Below are positions 26,605-37,886 of a stretch of DNA of 64,000 bases, piece after piece. This stretch comes from DAIMFL01 sp964372215 (GTDB taxonomy: Bacteria > Pseudomonadota > Alphaproteobacteria > Dongiales > Dongiaceae): assembly GCA_964372215.1 (NCBI GenBank), contig CAYJQC010000016.1, forward strand, positions 35,654 to 99,653. Direction: 5' to 3'. A program made the position numbers and the translations under genes. The first letter of the stretch is position 1; every line of letters begins with the position of its first letter. The notes below the pieces were generated by a model. It searched no databases. It was given only the letters and a program-made list of their open reading frames with translations, and was not told the origin of the DNA.

Positions 26605-27078
26605 CTACCCCGCCTTCTTGTCCGCAATTGCCGGCTTCTGCTCCCACCGCGCCGCCGCCTGGTCGTCGCCCTCGCGCGCCTCGACCCAAGTGCCGCCGAC
26701 CGCCGTCTCCTCGTGCTTCCAGAACGGCGCCTTGGTCTTCAGCCAGTCGATCAGGAACTCGCAGGCCGCCAGCGCGGCGCGGCGATGGGCCGAGGCGGTG
26801 GCGACCATGACGATGCGATCGCCCGGCTCCAGCCTGCCGTGGCGATGGATGATCAGGCAGGCGTCGAGCGGCCAGCGTGTCTGCGCCTCGGCCTCGATCT
26901 CCGCCAGCTTCTTCTCGGTCATGCCGGGATAGTGTTCGAGGGTCATCGCCGAGTTGCCGCCGGCGATCTCGCGCACCAGCCCGACGAAGCAGGCGACCCC
27001 GCCGATCTGCCGGTTGCCGGCGGAGAGCGCCGCGAGCTCGGCACCGACGTCGAAATCCTCGCGCTGGACCCGGATCAT
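26605..27078 (-). CDS. moaE: Molybdopterin synthase catalytic subunit
   Basis: The large subunit of molybdopterin synthase, 157 residues. Conserved segments are FVGLVREIAGG, LEHYPGMTEKKL, IIHRHGRLEPGD, and APFWKHEET with the active-site Lys. With MoaD it converts cyclic pyranopterin monophosphate to molybdopterin. The C-terminal charged tail after residue 140 is variable. It lies 11 bases downstream of moaD. The cofactor is needed by MsrP (51778) in this window. Confidence 0.93.
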   Translation of the reverse strand: MIRVQREDFDVGAELAALSAGNRQIGGVACFVGLVREIAGGNSAMTLEHYPGMTEKKLAEIEAEAQTRWPLDACLIIHRHGRLEPGDRIVMVATASAHRRAALAACEFLIDWLKTKAPFWKHEETAVGGTWVEAREGDDQAAARWEQKPAIADKKAG

Positions 27079-27089
27079 GGGCGCGCTCC

Positions 27090-27341
27090 TCAGCCGCCGG
27101 TGACCGGCGGGAACAGGGCGATCTCGTCGCCGGCGCGCACCGGGTGCTCGGGGCCGACATATTCCTGGTTGACCGCCACCCGGACCACCCGTCGGTCGGC
27201 CAGCGCCGCGGCATAGCCGGGGCCGCGCCCGGCGATCCAGTCGAGCAGCTCGGCCACGGTCGCGACCCCGGCCGGCGGGGACACGTCCTCCTCACCGATC
27301 CCGGTCTTGGAGCGCAGCCAGGCGAAATACAGGAGCTTCAT
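27090..27341 (-). CDS. moaD: Molybdopterin synthase sulfur-carrier subunit
   Basis: A ubiquitin-fold sulfur carrier of 83 residues ending in the diagnostic VTGG, whose C-terminal Gly is thiocarboxylated by MoeB. The segment RAGDEIALFPPVTGG is typical. I choose ATG 27341, with GAGG upstream; GTG 27350 would add three residues. It is followed by moaE in the same operon. Confidence 0.92.
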   Translation of the reverse strand: MKLLYFAWLRSKTGIGEEDVSPPAGVATVAELLDWIAGRGPGYAAALADRRVVRVAVNQEYVGPEHPVRAGDEIALFPPVTGG

Positions 27342-27416
27342 GCGGGGCACCTCATCCCCCCATGATATTGGCAGCAGGCCAGAAATGCCAACCCGGCCAC
27401 GGCAGGCTGGGCAGGC

Positions 27417-28013
27417 CTACTCCGCCAGGCGGGCGAAGGCCGCGGGCGGCACGATTTCCTCGGCACCGCCGTCCGGTGCGGTCCACAGCAGCTGCAGCGT
27501 CGCCGTGCCCTTGCGCTGGAAATAGTCGACGGCGATGTCGTACCAGCCGGGCTCGTCGACCTTGAACAGGATCGGCGGCGACATGGTGTCGGAATGCTTG
27601 TAGGGATCGATGTGGATCTGCTCGCCGCCGATCAGCACCTCGACGCCGTCGTTCGAGTTGACCCGGAAGGTCCAGGTGCCGGGCTTGTCGAGCTTGATGA
27701 AGCCGCGGATGAAGGCGCCGACCCCCATCGGCTTGATCGAGGTCAGCACTGGCTGGCCGCGGCCCGGGGTGGCGTCGAGATTGGCCAGCGGCTCGCCCGG
27801 CTTGCCCTCGTGGCCCATCATCTCCGAAAGATCATTGAAGTACTGGTAGACGTAGGAAACGGCCAGGCCGGGCGCGAGCTGGTCGTCGGCCGGCTGCGGC
27901 GCGGCCGGTTTGGCGCCCTCGATCATCTGGGCCGCGGCGCCATCGGCGCCGAGAGCGACCATCACCGCCACCACGGCCGCACCCAGGCCGCGGCTGATCA
28001 ACTTCCAAGACAT
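27417..28013 (-). CDS. Secreted PA14-domain protein
   Basis: A 198-residue protein with a signal peptide (about residues 1-29, cleavage near AAAQ). A PA14-like beta domain spans about 95-190, recognised by WTFRVNSNDGVEVLIGG and YDIAVDYFQRKGTATLQLLW. PA14 domains usually bind carbohydrate or mediate adhesion. The domain is alone here, with no attached enzyme. It sits between moeA and moaD on the same strand but shows no link to cofactor synthesis. Confidence 0.8.
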   Translation of the reverse strand: MSWKLISRGLGAAVVAVMVALGADGAAAQMIEGAKPAAPQPADDQLAPGLAVSYVYQYFNDLSEMMGHEGKPGEPLANLDATPGRGQPVLTSIKPMGVGAFIRGFIKLDKPGTWTFRVNSNDGVEVLIGGEQIHIDPYKHSDTMSPPILFKVDEPGWYDIAVDYFQRKGTATLQLLWTAPDGGAEEIVPPAAFARLAE

Positions 28014-28173
28014 GCTCGGCGAGCCTCCTGCCCCTGCTTCATTGGCCCGCCACGAACATTGCGGATAGTCGCGACGGTTTCATGAAGCTTAGCGCGGTTA
28101 CCGGGAGCATACCAAGATCGGGATTCTACGGATCGCCCCGGAGATCGTGCCGGGGATCGCGCCGGCAGGCTTC

Positions 28174-29457
28174 TCAACGCAGCTCGTTGAACGGCAGGAA
28201 GTCGACGATGCTGTCGGGCGCCAGCCGGGTCAGTTCCTCCGGCAGCTCGACCAGCCCGTCGGATTCCACCATCGAGCTCAGGATCCCGGCGCCGTCATGG
28301 GGATACTTCTCGGCGCGCAGCTCGCCGTCGGCGCCCGCCGCCAGCCGGGCCCGCACCCATTCGCGGCGGTCCCGCTTCTTCTTGTAGTCGAAGGCGGCGC
28401 GCACCCGGTAGAGCGTGGGACTGAGGTCGCGCGCGCCCATCAGCTTCAGGATCATCGGCCGGGCGATCCTGAGGAAGGTGACCATGACCGCGACCGGATT
28501 GCCGGGCAGGCCGATGAACGGCACCGAACGGCCCTCGCAATCGATCTGGCCGAGGGCGATCGGCCGTCCCGGCTTGATCGCCAGGCGCCAGAAATGCAGG
28601 CGGCCGAGGGCCTCGACCGCCGCCTTGACGTGGTCTTCGTCGCCGACCGAAACGCCGCCCGAGGTGACCAGCAGGTCATGGTCCTGGGCGGCGACCGCCA
28701 GCGACAGGCGGATCACCTCGCGCCGGTCGGGCAGGATGCCGAGATCGCTCACCTCGCAGCCGAGCTGGCGCAGCATGCCGTTCAGGGTGTAGCGGTTGGC
28801 GTCGTAGACGGCACCCGGCGGCAGCGGCCCGCCCGGCTCCGCCAGCTCATCGCCGGTCGAGAACAGGGCGACGCGCAGCCGCCGCGCCACGGTCAGGGCG
28901 GGAACGCCGACCGAGGCGGCGAGCCCGACATCCTGCGGCCGCAGCCGCTGGCCGGCCTGCAGGATGGTGCGGCCGGCGACGACGTCCTCGCCGCGGCGCC
29001 TAGTGTTGGCGCCGCGCTTGATGCCGGGCAGCAGCACTACCATGTCGCCGTCGCGCCGGCAGTCCTCCTGCATCATCACGGTGTCGGGACCGGGGCCGCC
29101 GTTCTCGCCCGCCGGCAGCGGCGCCCCGGTGAAGATGCGCACCGCCTCGCCGCGGCGCGCCGGGCGGCCGAGCGGATGTCCCGCCGCGGCGCGGCCGCCG
29201 ACCGGCAGGCGCGTCTCCCCCTCGGCCGCCAGCTCGTCGAACCACACGGCGTAGCCGTCGACCGCCGAGTTGTCATGGGCCGGCACGTCGATCGGTGCCA
29301 CCACCGGCTCGCCGAGGATACGGTCGACCGCCTGGTCGACGGTCACGTGCTCGCACTCGGTGACGATGACCAGGCGGCCGAGAATCTGTACCAGCGCCTC
29401 GTCCATGCGCATCAGCGGCCCGCCGCCGGCGAAGCAGTCGTCGGTGAGCTGGGCCAT
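28174..29457 (-). CDS. moeA: Molybdopterin molybdenumtransferase
   Basis: A MoeA-type enzyme of 427 residues that inserts molybdate into adenylylated molybdopterin. Motifs are DVPAHDNSAVDGYAV near residue 60, RIFTGAPLPAG, LFSTGDELAEPG, VTSGGVSVGDEDHVK and GLPGNPVAVMVTF. I start at ATG 29457, 7 bases after the mobB stop; an upstream extension reads as low-complexity Arg/Ala sequence. It is cotranscribed with mobB and pgsA. Confidence 0.93.
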   Translation of the reverse strand: MAQLTDDCFAGGGPLMRMDEALVQILGRLVIVTECEHVTVDQAVDRILGEPVVAPIDVPAHDNSAVDGYAVWFDELAAEGETRLPVGGRAAAGHPLGRPARRGEAVRIFTGAPLPAGENGGPGPDTVMMQEDCRRDGDMVVLLPGIKRGANTRRRGEDVVAGRTILQAGQRLRPQDVGLAASVGVPALTVARRLRVALFSTGDELAEPGGPLPPGAVYDANRYTLNGMLRQLGCEVSDLGILPDRREVIRLSLAVAAQDHDLLVTSGGVSVGDEDHVKAAVEALGRLHFWRLAIKPGRPIALGQIDCEGRSVPFIGLPGNPVAVMVTFLRIARPMILKLMGARDLSPTLYRVRAAFDYKKKRDRREWVRARLAAGADGELRAEKYPHDGAGILSSMVESDGLVELPEELTRLAPDSIVDFLPFNELR

Positions 29458-29464
29458 CGCTGCG

Positions 29465-30034
29465 CTAGTCCAGGCTGCCGCGCCCGAGCTGGCGCGCGGC
29501 GGGCGCCGGCGAATCGCCGGCATGCGCCACAAGTCCGCAGCGCTCGACGATCAGGGCGGCGATCGCCGCGGTGTCGTCGATGCCGAGCACGGGAACGCCG
29601 AGGCCGGGCAGCGCCGTGTCGCTCGCCACCGCGACGATGGTGGCATCGTCGGGCGCCAGCAGGGGCTTGCCGTTGGAGGCGCGATGGACCTCGATCTTGG
29701 GGTGGCTCTCGTGGCGGAAGCCCTCGACCAGCGCCAGGTCGGCCGGGGTCATGCGGTCGAGGATCTCGGCCAGGCGCGGGTCGGCGTCGCGGTCGCGCCG
29801 CTCCTGCATCAGCGCCCAGCGCGCGCTCGAGGCGAGCATCACCTCGCTGGCCCCGGCCATGCGGTGCAGGAACGAATCCTTGCCGGGCTGGTCGATGTCG
29901 AAGTCGTGGCGCGCTTCCTTGACCGCGGATACGCGCAGGCCGCGCGCCGCCAGCACCGGCAGCAGCCGCGTCATCAGCTCGGTCTTGCCGCTGCGCCGCC
30001 AGCCGGCGATGCCGAAGATCCGCATGGTTCCCAT
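29465..30034 (-). CDS. mobB: Molybdopterin-guanine dinucleotide biosynthesis protein B
   Basis: A P-loop GTPase of 189 residues with Walker A GWRRSGKTELM at about residues 12-22, VSAVKEARHDFDIDQPGKDS and LALVEGFRHESHPKIEVHR, all MobB hallmarks. It assists MobA in forming the dinucleotide cofactor. The C-terminal extension is typical of alphaproteobacterial MobB. It lies between pgsA and moeA on the same strand with gaps under 10 bases. Confidence 0.92.
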   Translation of the reverse strand: MGTMRIFGIAGWRRSGKTELMTRLLPVLAARGLRVSAVKEARHDFDIDQPGKDSFLHRMAGASEVMLASSARWALMQERRDRDADPRLAEILDRMTPADLALVEGFRHESHPKIEVHRASNGKPLLAPDDATIVAVASDTALPGLGVPVLGIDDTAAIAALIVERCGLVAHAGDSPAPAARQLGRGSLD

Positions 30035-30040
30035 CCGCCG

Positions 30041-30637
30041 CTACTCGGCCGGCCGCTTGGCGGTGGGTGCCGTCGGCGCCGCGCCGTCGCCACCCATGTG
30101 GCCGAGCCCGAGCCGCAGGTAGTCGTAGCCGGTGACCAGGGTCAGCAGGGCGGCGATCCACAGGCCGATCTCGCCGATCAATTGGACCGGGATCTCGTCT
30201 GGACCGGCATCGCCGACGATCAGCACGCCGAGCGCGACCATCTGCAGCATGGTCTTCCATTTCGCCAGCCAGCTCACGGGCAGGCCGACATTGAGACTGG
30301 CCAGGAACTCGCGCAGGCCGGAAACCAGCACCTCGCGGCACAGGATGATGAGGGCGGGCAGCACCACCAGCCCGGCGATGCCGTCGGTCGCCACCAGCAT
30401 CAGGATGACAGCCGAGACCAGCAGCTTGTCGGCGATCGGGTCGAGAAACCGCCCGAACGCCGAGATCAGGCGCCAGCGCCGGGCGAAATAGCCATCGAAA
30501 TAGTCGGTGACCGCCGCGGCGACGAACAGCGCGCAGGCGATCCAGCGCGCCAGGTCGCCGTGGATGAAGAACATCACCACCAGCACGGGGATGATCGCGA
30601 TCCGCGACAGGGTGAGCAGGTTGGGAAGGCTGGTCAC
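30041..30637 (-). CDS. pgsA: CDP-diacylglycerol-glycerol-3-phosphate 3-phosphatidyltransferase
   Basis: An inner-membrane phosphatidylglycerophosphate synthase of 198 residues with about five transmembrane helices. The CDP-alcohol phosphotransferase motif is complete in DYFDGYFARRW followed by FGRFLDPIADK (DGxxAR...GxxxDxxxD). I choose the GTG at 30637 (VTSLPNLLTLSR), with GGGAG six bases upstream, over a long Arg-rich extension. The uvrC-pgsA-molybdopterin order is common in alphaproteobacteria. Confidence 0.92.
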   Translation of the reverse strand: MTSLPNLLTLSRIAIIPVLVVMFFIHGDLARWIACALFVAAAVTDYFDGYFARRWRLISAFGRFLDPIADKLLVSAVILMLVATDGIAGLVVLPALIILCREVLVSGLREFLASLNVGLPVSWLAKWKTMLQMVALGVLIVGDAGPDEIPVQLIGEIGLWIAALLTLVTGYDYLRLGLGHMGGDGAAPTAPTAKRPAE

Positions 30638-30835
30638 GATCGCTCCCGCCAAGCGGAACTCATGGACTGCAGCCGTCGCCGACGGCCGACGGGCGGATAC
30701 TAACCCGGCCGCCCCCCGCTTGGAAAACCCCCTCGCGCGACCTTTCGCCGCCCGCCGGCAGATCGGCCGCATCGCCCGGCGCGACGAAAATCGGCGCATG
30801 AATTCAACGCAGTACTGCGCACCGTCCGGCGCCGC

Positions 30836-32767
30836 TCAGCTTGGGCTGTGGAAATGTTCGTAGATCTGCCGCGCCACCGTCTCGCTGATGCCGTCCACCG
30901 CGGCCAGATCGGCGAGCCCGGCGCGGGCCACGCTGCGGGCCGAGCCGAAATGCAGCAGCAGCGCCTTCTTGCGCCGCGCGCCGATGCCCGGCACCTCGTC
31001 CAGCAGCGACTGGCCGATCTGCTTCGAGCGCTTGGCCCGATGGGTGCCGATGGCGAAGCGGTGCGCCTCGTCGCGCAGGCGCTGCAGGAAATAGAGCACG
31101 GGATCGCGCGGATCGAGCGAGAAGGGCTCCCGGTCCGGCATGAAGAATCGTTCGCGGCCGGCATTGCGGTCGGGTCCCTTGGCGATCGCCACGAAGGCGA
31201 CGTCCTGGATGCCGAGCTCGGCCACGACCTCCATGACCGTGTTGAGCTGCCCGAGTCCGCCGTCGATCAACACCAGGTCGGGCCAGGTGCCGCGGTCGCG
31301 CTCCGGATCCTCCTTGAGGGCGCGGGAGAAGCGCCGGGTCATCACCTCGCGCATCATGCCGTAATCGTCGCCGCCGGTCGGGTTGGCCGCCGCCTCCCCC
31401 GAAATGGCGAACTTGCGATAGGCGGTCTTGGTGAACCCGTCCGGCCCGGCGACGACCATGACGCCATAGGGGTTGCGGCCGGAGATGTGGCTATTGTCGT
31501 ACACCTCGATCCGGTTGGGCGCCGATTCGAGCCCGAACAGGGTGGCGACCCCGTCCAGCAGCTTGCGCTGGGAGGCGTTCTCGGCAAGCCGCCGGGCCAG
31601 CGCGTCCTTGGCGTTGGCCCGCGCGTGATCGACCAGCTGGCGCCGGGCGCCGCGCTGCGGCACCGCGAGCTCGACCTTGCGCTCGGCCCGCACCGCCAGG
31701 GCCGCGGCCAGCAGCTCGCGTTCGGCCGGGACTTCGGACAGCAGCACGGTCCGGGGCGGCGGCTTGTTGTCGTAGAACTGGCCGATGAAGGCCGCCAGCA
31801 CGTCCGCCGACTCCGCCGCTCGGTCGTGGCTGGGATAGTAGGCGCGGTTGCCGTAGTTGCTGCCCGAGCGGAAGAAGAACACCTGGATGCAGGTCTGGCC
31901 CCCGGTCTGGTGGATCGCGATGACGTCGGCCTCGTCGAGCCCCGCCAGATTGATCGACTGGTGCGCCTGGATCTCAGTCAGGGCGCGGATCCGGTCGCGG
32001 TAGCGCGCGGCGGTCTCGAAGTCGAGCGCGCCGCTCGCCGCCTGCATGGCGGCGGCCAGGCGGCTCTGCACCTCGCGGCTCTTGCCGGTCAGGAAGTCGC
32101 GCGCCTCGCCGACCAGCTCCAGGTACTCGGGTTCGCCGATCCGCCCGACGCAGGGACCGGAGCAGCGCTTGATCTGGTACTGCAGGCAGGGCCGTGTGCG
32201 GCTCTCGAAGATGCTGTCCGAGCACGGCCTCAGAAGAAACGCGCGCTGCAGCGCGGCGATCGTGGTGTTGACCGCGCCGGCCGAGGCGAACGGGCCGAAA
32301 TAGCTGCCCTTGCGACCGCGGCTGCCGCGGTGCTTGACGATCTGCGGCGCCCGGTGGTCGGCGGTGATCAGGATGTAGGGGAACGACTTGTCGTCCCGGA
32401 GCAGCACGTTGTAGCGCGGCATCAGCCGCTTGATCAGGTTGCTCTCGAGCAGCAGCGCCTCGACCTCGGTATGGGTCGTCACCACCTCGAGCGTGACGGT
32501 CTCCGCGACCATGCGGCGCAGCCGGTTCGGCAGCTGGGCGATGTGGGTATAGGCGACGACGCGCTTCCTGAGGTTCTTCGCCTTGCCGACATAGAGCGCG
32601 TCGCCGCGGCGGTTCAGCATGCGATAGACGCCGGGAGTCGCCGGCATGGTCCTGAGCTGGGTGCGGATCACCTCGAGTCCGCGCGCAATCATGCCGGTCG
32701 CGGCCGGTTCCGAAGCCGCGCCGGTCTCGCTGTCGGGCGGAACGCTCTCGACGCTGTCCTTGTTCAT
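30836..32767 (-). CDS. uvrC: Excinuclease ABC subunit C
   Basis: Nucleotide excision repair endonuclease, 643 residues. The GIY-YIG domain is at about residues 40-125 (PGVYRMLNRRGDALYVGKAK). A cysteine group follows (CLQYQIKRCSGPCVG), then a UVR motif near 220 and the RNase H-like nuclease domain (EVYDNSHISG, DLVLIDGGLGQL). C-terminal helix-hairpin-helix motifs include LLDEVPGIGARRKKALL. It incises both sides of the lesion after UvrAB. uvrB lies in the same window at 35662 but in a separate operon. Confidence 0.95.
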   Translation of the reverse strand: MNKDSVESVPPDSETGAASEPAATGMIARGLEVIRTQLRTMPATPGVYRMLNRRGDALYVGKAKNLRKRVVAYTHIAQLPNRLRRMVAETVTLEVVTTHTEVEALLLESNLIKRLMPRYNVLLRDDKSFPYILITADHRAPQIVKHRGSRGRKGSYFGPFASAGAVNTTIAALQRAFLLRPCSDSIFESRTRPCLQYQIKRCSGPCVGRIGEPEYLELVGEARDFLTGKSREVQSRLAAAMQAASGALDFETAARYRDRIRALTEIQAHQSINLAGLDEADVIAIHQTGGQTCIQVFFFRSGSNYGNRAYYPSHDRAAESADVLAAFIGQFYDNKPPPRTVLLSEVPAERELLAAALAVRAERKVELAVPQRGARRQLVDHARANAKDALARRLAENASQRKLLDGVATLFGLESAPNRIEVYDNSHISGRNPYGVMVVAGPDGFTKTAYRKFAISGEAAANPTGGDDYGMMREVMTRRFSRALKEDPERDRGTWPDLVLIDGGLGQLNTVMEVVAELGIQDVAFVAIAKGPDRNAGRERFFMPDREPFSLDPRDPVLYFLQRLRDEAHRFAIGTHRAKRSKQIGQSLLDEVPGIGARRKKALLLHFGSARSVARAGLADLAAVDGISETVARQIYEHFHSPS

Positions 32768-33185
32768 CCCCGGAAGGTCCGTTGCGCGCGCCGCTGCGCG
32801 GGACTCCGCCGTCGCGCGGGAGCCGAATTCCAGATTGTCGGAAAGACCGTCATGCCACTGTCATAGATATCCACGGATTCTGTGGACAAGTTTGTAGATA
32901 AGGCTGCTCGTCCGCGTTTCCAGGCCAGCAGGTCTGCGATACCCGCATGGTTGCCCAAAAAACAGGCAATGAAATGTAACATATTGAAAATATTCAGAAA
33001 GATGGAGTTTCTTGCTTAACACCAGGTAAACAATCGGTTGCGATTGTGTTTTTCGCCTTGACTCTGCCGGAAGCTGCGAGCGCCCTTCGCCCTTGTGCAC
33101 AACTCGGCCTCGCGCCGAGCATTTCCGGCCCTGCAAAGACCGCGGAATTCTGCGGTTTGTGCTGTCCGCGCGGTACCCGCCGGGG
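32768..33185. promoter_or_regulatory. AT-rich intergenic region upstream of uvrC
   Basis: This 418-base stretch has no convincing gene. It includes TCCAC-n7-GTGGA (32869-32885), TTGCC-n9-GGCAA (32951-32969) and ACAATCG-GTTG-CGATTGT (33030-33047). The last one is next to a T-run and lies downstream of folB, so it may terminate folB. The AT-rich part around 32960-33010 probably holds the uvrC promoter. I see no SOS box. Confidence 0.4.
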
Positions 33186-33629
33186 TCAGGGCCGGCGCTG
33201 CCGCCGCTCGATCTCGACGCCGACGCTCTCCGCTTCCGGAAACACGTCGAGCTTCTCGACCTTGACCCGCACCGCGCGGACCCGGCGGTCGCCGAGGCAC
33301 ATGGCGGCGATGCGCTCGGCCAGGGTCTCCACGAGGTTGATATGGCCGGCGCCGACGACCTGACGGATCCCGGTCATGATCTCCGAGTAGCAGACCACCT
33401 TGTCGAGATCGTCGTCGATCGGCCCGGGATCTTCGACCGCCAGCTCGAGATTGATGCGCACCCGCTGGTTCGCCACCCGCTCGTGCTGATGCACGCCGAT
33501 CCTGCAGCTCAGCACCAGGTCGCGAATGAACACCTTGATGTCCCCGGCGCCCGTTTGCGGCCCGGCCGCCGGCTGGGTGGCGGGGAAGCGGCTGACCGGG
33601 GCCGGCCGCGCGGTCTTCGCCTTGCTCAT
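33186..33629 (-). CDS. folB: Dihydroneopterin aldolase
   Basis: A FolB-type pterin enzyme of 147 residues; the first 30 are a variable basic extension. The core begins at IKVFIRDLVLSCRIGVHQHER, shown here by its key part RDLVLSCRIGVHQHE, and includes LVETLAERIAAMCL with the conserved Glu and VRVKVEKLDVFPEAESVGVEI. It cleaves dihydroneopterin to the hydroxymethyl pterin in folate synthesis. The FolM-like reductase gene lies just upstream on the same strand. Confidence 0.9.
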   Translation of the reverse strand: MSKAKTARPAPVSRFPATQPAAGPQTGAGDIKVFIRDLVLSCRIGVHQHERVANQRVRINLELAVEDPGPIDDDLDKVVCYSEIMTGIRQVVGAGHINLVETLAERIAAMCLGDRRVRAVRVKVEKLDVFPEAESVGVEIERRQRRP

Positions 33630-33749
33630 GGCTTGCGGTGCTCCACTCTCACAATGGCAGGGCGATCACGCTGACGCGGGACGCCGCGGATTATCGCGCC
33701 GCCGGCTGGCGCGGCGCAACTGTCTGGCGGACGGCCCGGGACCACGAAC

Positions 33750-34535
33750 CTACTCGGTCTTGGCGAGGCCCTTGTGCGGCAGTTGCCAGGCCAAGTGCTC
33801 GCCGCCGTCGAGCGCGATCATCTGGCCGGTCATCGACGGCGTCGCCAGAATGAACAACAAGGTGGCGGCGATTTCCTCCGGGGTGGTGCCGTGGCGCAGC
33901 GGCAGGGCCTCGCACTGGGCGGCGAACTGGGCGTCGCTCTGGCGGGTGCTGGGCAGCGCCGGGCCCGGACCGACGCCGTTGACCCGGATGCGCGGCGCGA
34001 GCGCCAGGGCGAGCGTGCGGGTCAGCGTCCACAGCCCCATCTTCGCCACGGTGTAGGACAGGAAATAGGGCGTCAGCTTCCAGACCCGCTGGTCGAGCAT
34101 GTTGACGATGTTGCCGTGGGCCGCCTCGGGCAGCTGGCGCGCGAAGGCCTGGGACAGCACCAGCGGGGCCCGCAGGTTGGTCTCCATATGGGCGTCCCAG
34201 GAGGCCCGGGTGGCGGTCTCCACCAGGTCCATCTCGAACACCGAGGCGTTGTTGACCAGCAGGGTCAGGGGGCCGAGCGCCTCGGCCGCCCGCGGCACCA
34301 GGGTCTCGACCTCGGCCTCGCGGGTCAGGTCGGCCTGCAGCGTCACGGCGCGGCCGCCGGCGCGCTCGATCTCGGCCGCGACTTCGGCGGCGCCGGCGGC
34401 GGAACGGTGGTAATGCACGGCGACCGACCAGCCGGCCGCGCCGAGCGCCACGGCGACGGCGCGGCCGAGCCGCTTGCCGGCGCCGGTGACCAGCGCAACC
34501 CGGGGCGCGGCGATATCAGCGGAGGTGGGACTCAT
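33750..34535 (-). CDS. SDR oxidoreductase, FolM/pteridine-reductase-like
   Basis: A short-chain dehydrogenase of 261 residues. The nucleotide motif TGAGKRLG has the Arg of the TGxxxRxG pattern seen in pteridine reductases. NNAS, the catalytic YxxxK (SYTVAKMG) and the C-terminal MTGQMIALDGGEHLAW are present. Neighbourhood with folB supports a dihydromonapterin or dihydrobiopterin reductase role, but a general SDR function cannot be excluded. There is a 120-base gap to folB. Confidence 0.8.
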   Translation of the reverse strand: MSPTSADIAAPRVALVTGAGKRLGRAVAVALGAAGWSVAVHYHRSAAGAAEVAAEIERAGGRAVTLQADLTREAEVETLVPRAAEALGPLTLLVNNASVFEMDLVETATRASWDAHMETNLRAPLVLSQAFARQLPEAAHGNIVNMLDQRVWKLTPYFLSYTVAKMGLWTLTRTLALALAPRIRVNGVGPGPALPSTRQSDAQFAAQCEALPLRHGTTPEEIAATLLFILATPSMTGQMIALDGGEHLAWQLPHKGLAKTE

Positions 34536-34584
34536 GGCGCCGGCAGGATGGCGGAGCCGGCCGGGGCGTGCAAGCGGCGGCGGA

Positions 34585-35019
34585 TCAGCCGCCGTTGCCG
34601 TCCTTGGTCCCCGGGCCGGCGTCGCCGGCCAGGGGATCGAGGGTGAGCGCCGCCGAGTTCATGCAGTAGCGCAGGCCGGTGGGCTGCGGCCCGTCGGGGA
34701 AGACATGGCCGAGATGGGCGTCGCAGCGCGCGCACAGCACCTCGGTGCGGCGCGTGAAGAAGCCGCGGTCCTCCTCGGTCGCCACCGCCTCGGGCGCGAT
34801 CGGCTGCCAGAAGCTCGGCCAGCCGGTGCCGGACTCGAACTTGGTGGCGGCGTCGAACAGCGCCGTGCCGCAGCACACGCAGCGATAGGTGCCGGGATCG
34901 TGGCAGTCCCAGTACTCGCCGCTAAAGGCCCGTTCGGTGCCCTTCTGCCGGGTCACGTGGAACTGCTGCGCGGTGAGCTGCTTGCGCCACTCGATGTCGG
35001 GTTTGTCGATCTTGTCCAT
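34585..35019 (-). CDS. msrB: Peptide-methionine (R)-S-oxide reductase
   Basis: A 144-residue MsrB. Zinc-binding pairs CVCC and CARC, the motif ESGTGWPSFWQP, and the catalytic RYCMNSAAL near the C-terminus are visible. It reduces methionine-R-sulfoxide in proteins using thioredoxin. I start at ATG 35019 and not at the upstream extension. The residue after the catalytic Cys is Met where Ile or Val is more usual. trxB is at 54687. Confidence 0.93.
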   Translation of the reverse strand: MDKIDKPDIEWRKQLTAQQFHVTRQKGTERAFSGEYWDCHDPGTYRCVCCGTALFDAATKFESGTGWPSFWQPIAPEAVATEEDRGFFTRRTEVLCARCDAHLGHVFPDGPQPTGLRYCMNSAALTLDPLAGDAGPGTKDGNGG

Positions 35020-35079
35020 GATGCACCTATCTGGGCCGCGCCCGGCCGACCGCAATCCCCGGCGCCGATCACGAATCGT

Positions 35080-35580
35080 TCAGTACGCCGTGCCGTCGCG
35101 ATGCTGGAACACGTAGGCGCCGTCGCGCAGCCTGAGCTGAAGGTCGATGTCGGGGTAGTCGGCCTCGTCGGTGGCGATCCGGCCGCCGACCTCCAGGTAC
35201 AGCGCGTCGCGGCCGCTGCGGTTCTGCAGGTGATGGCCGTCCGGCTTGCCGGCCGGAAAGCCCGCCACCATGCCGGGCATCAGCACCTGCTCGCCGGCAT
35301 CGGTGACCAGTACCAGTTCGCCCTCCAGCAGGTAGACGAGCTCGTCTTCCAGGGTGTGCCAGTGGCGCTGCGACGACCAGCAGCCGGGCGGCAGCCGCAC
35401 CAGGTTCACGCCGAAGCCCTCGAGCCCGAAGGCGTCGCCGAGCGCCCGCTTCTCGCGCGCGCCGACCACGTCGCGGAACGGTTCGGGATAGGACGAGCCG
35501 GTGCGCGGCGGCAGGGTGGCCGGATCGAGTGCGGCCGGCGCCGACGCGCCGCCCGTCGCGTCGTCTGCAGCAGTCGCCAT
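35080..35580 (-). CDS. Cupin-domain protein
   Basis: A 166-residue single-domain cupin. The first metal motif is in SSQRHWHTLEDELVYLLEGE, of which HWHTLEDE supplies His-x-His and Glu. The second motif lies in GFPAGKPDGHHLQNRSG. The family includes isomerases, dioxygenases and sugar-binding proteins, and the function is not apparent. It lies between msrB and uvrB on the same strand. Confidence 0.82.
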   Translation of the reverse strand: MATAADDATGGASAPAALDPATLPPRTGSSYPEPFRDVVGAREKRALGDAFGLEGFGVNLVRLPPGCWSSQRHWHTLEDELVYLLEGELVLVTDAGEQVLMPGMVAGFPAGKPDGHHLQNRSGRDALYLEVGGRIATDEADYPDIDLQLRLRDGAYVFQHRDGTAY

Positions 35581-35661
35581 TCCCTGTCTCCCGTCGGGGC
35601 TGTTGAGGGCCGTCGCCGGCACCATTGTCGATCCGCTGCGCCGGCCGTCAAGCGGCGCGCC

Positions 35662-37815
<2,154 letters not shown>

Positions 37816-37886
37816 GGCAGGATTATAGGGAGCAGGTGAACAACGCCCAAGAGGGGAGCCGGGAGGAGAATCGGGCGCAGGTTGAG

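Noticed and set aside
32868..32890. DnaA-box-like words near the TCCAC/GTGGA palindrome
   Set aside because: Each differs from the consensus by one or two bases, only two are close together, and no dnaA, dnaN or parAB genes are near.
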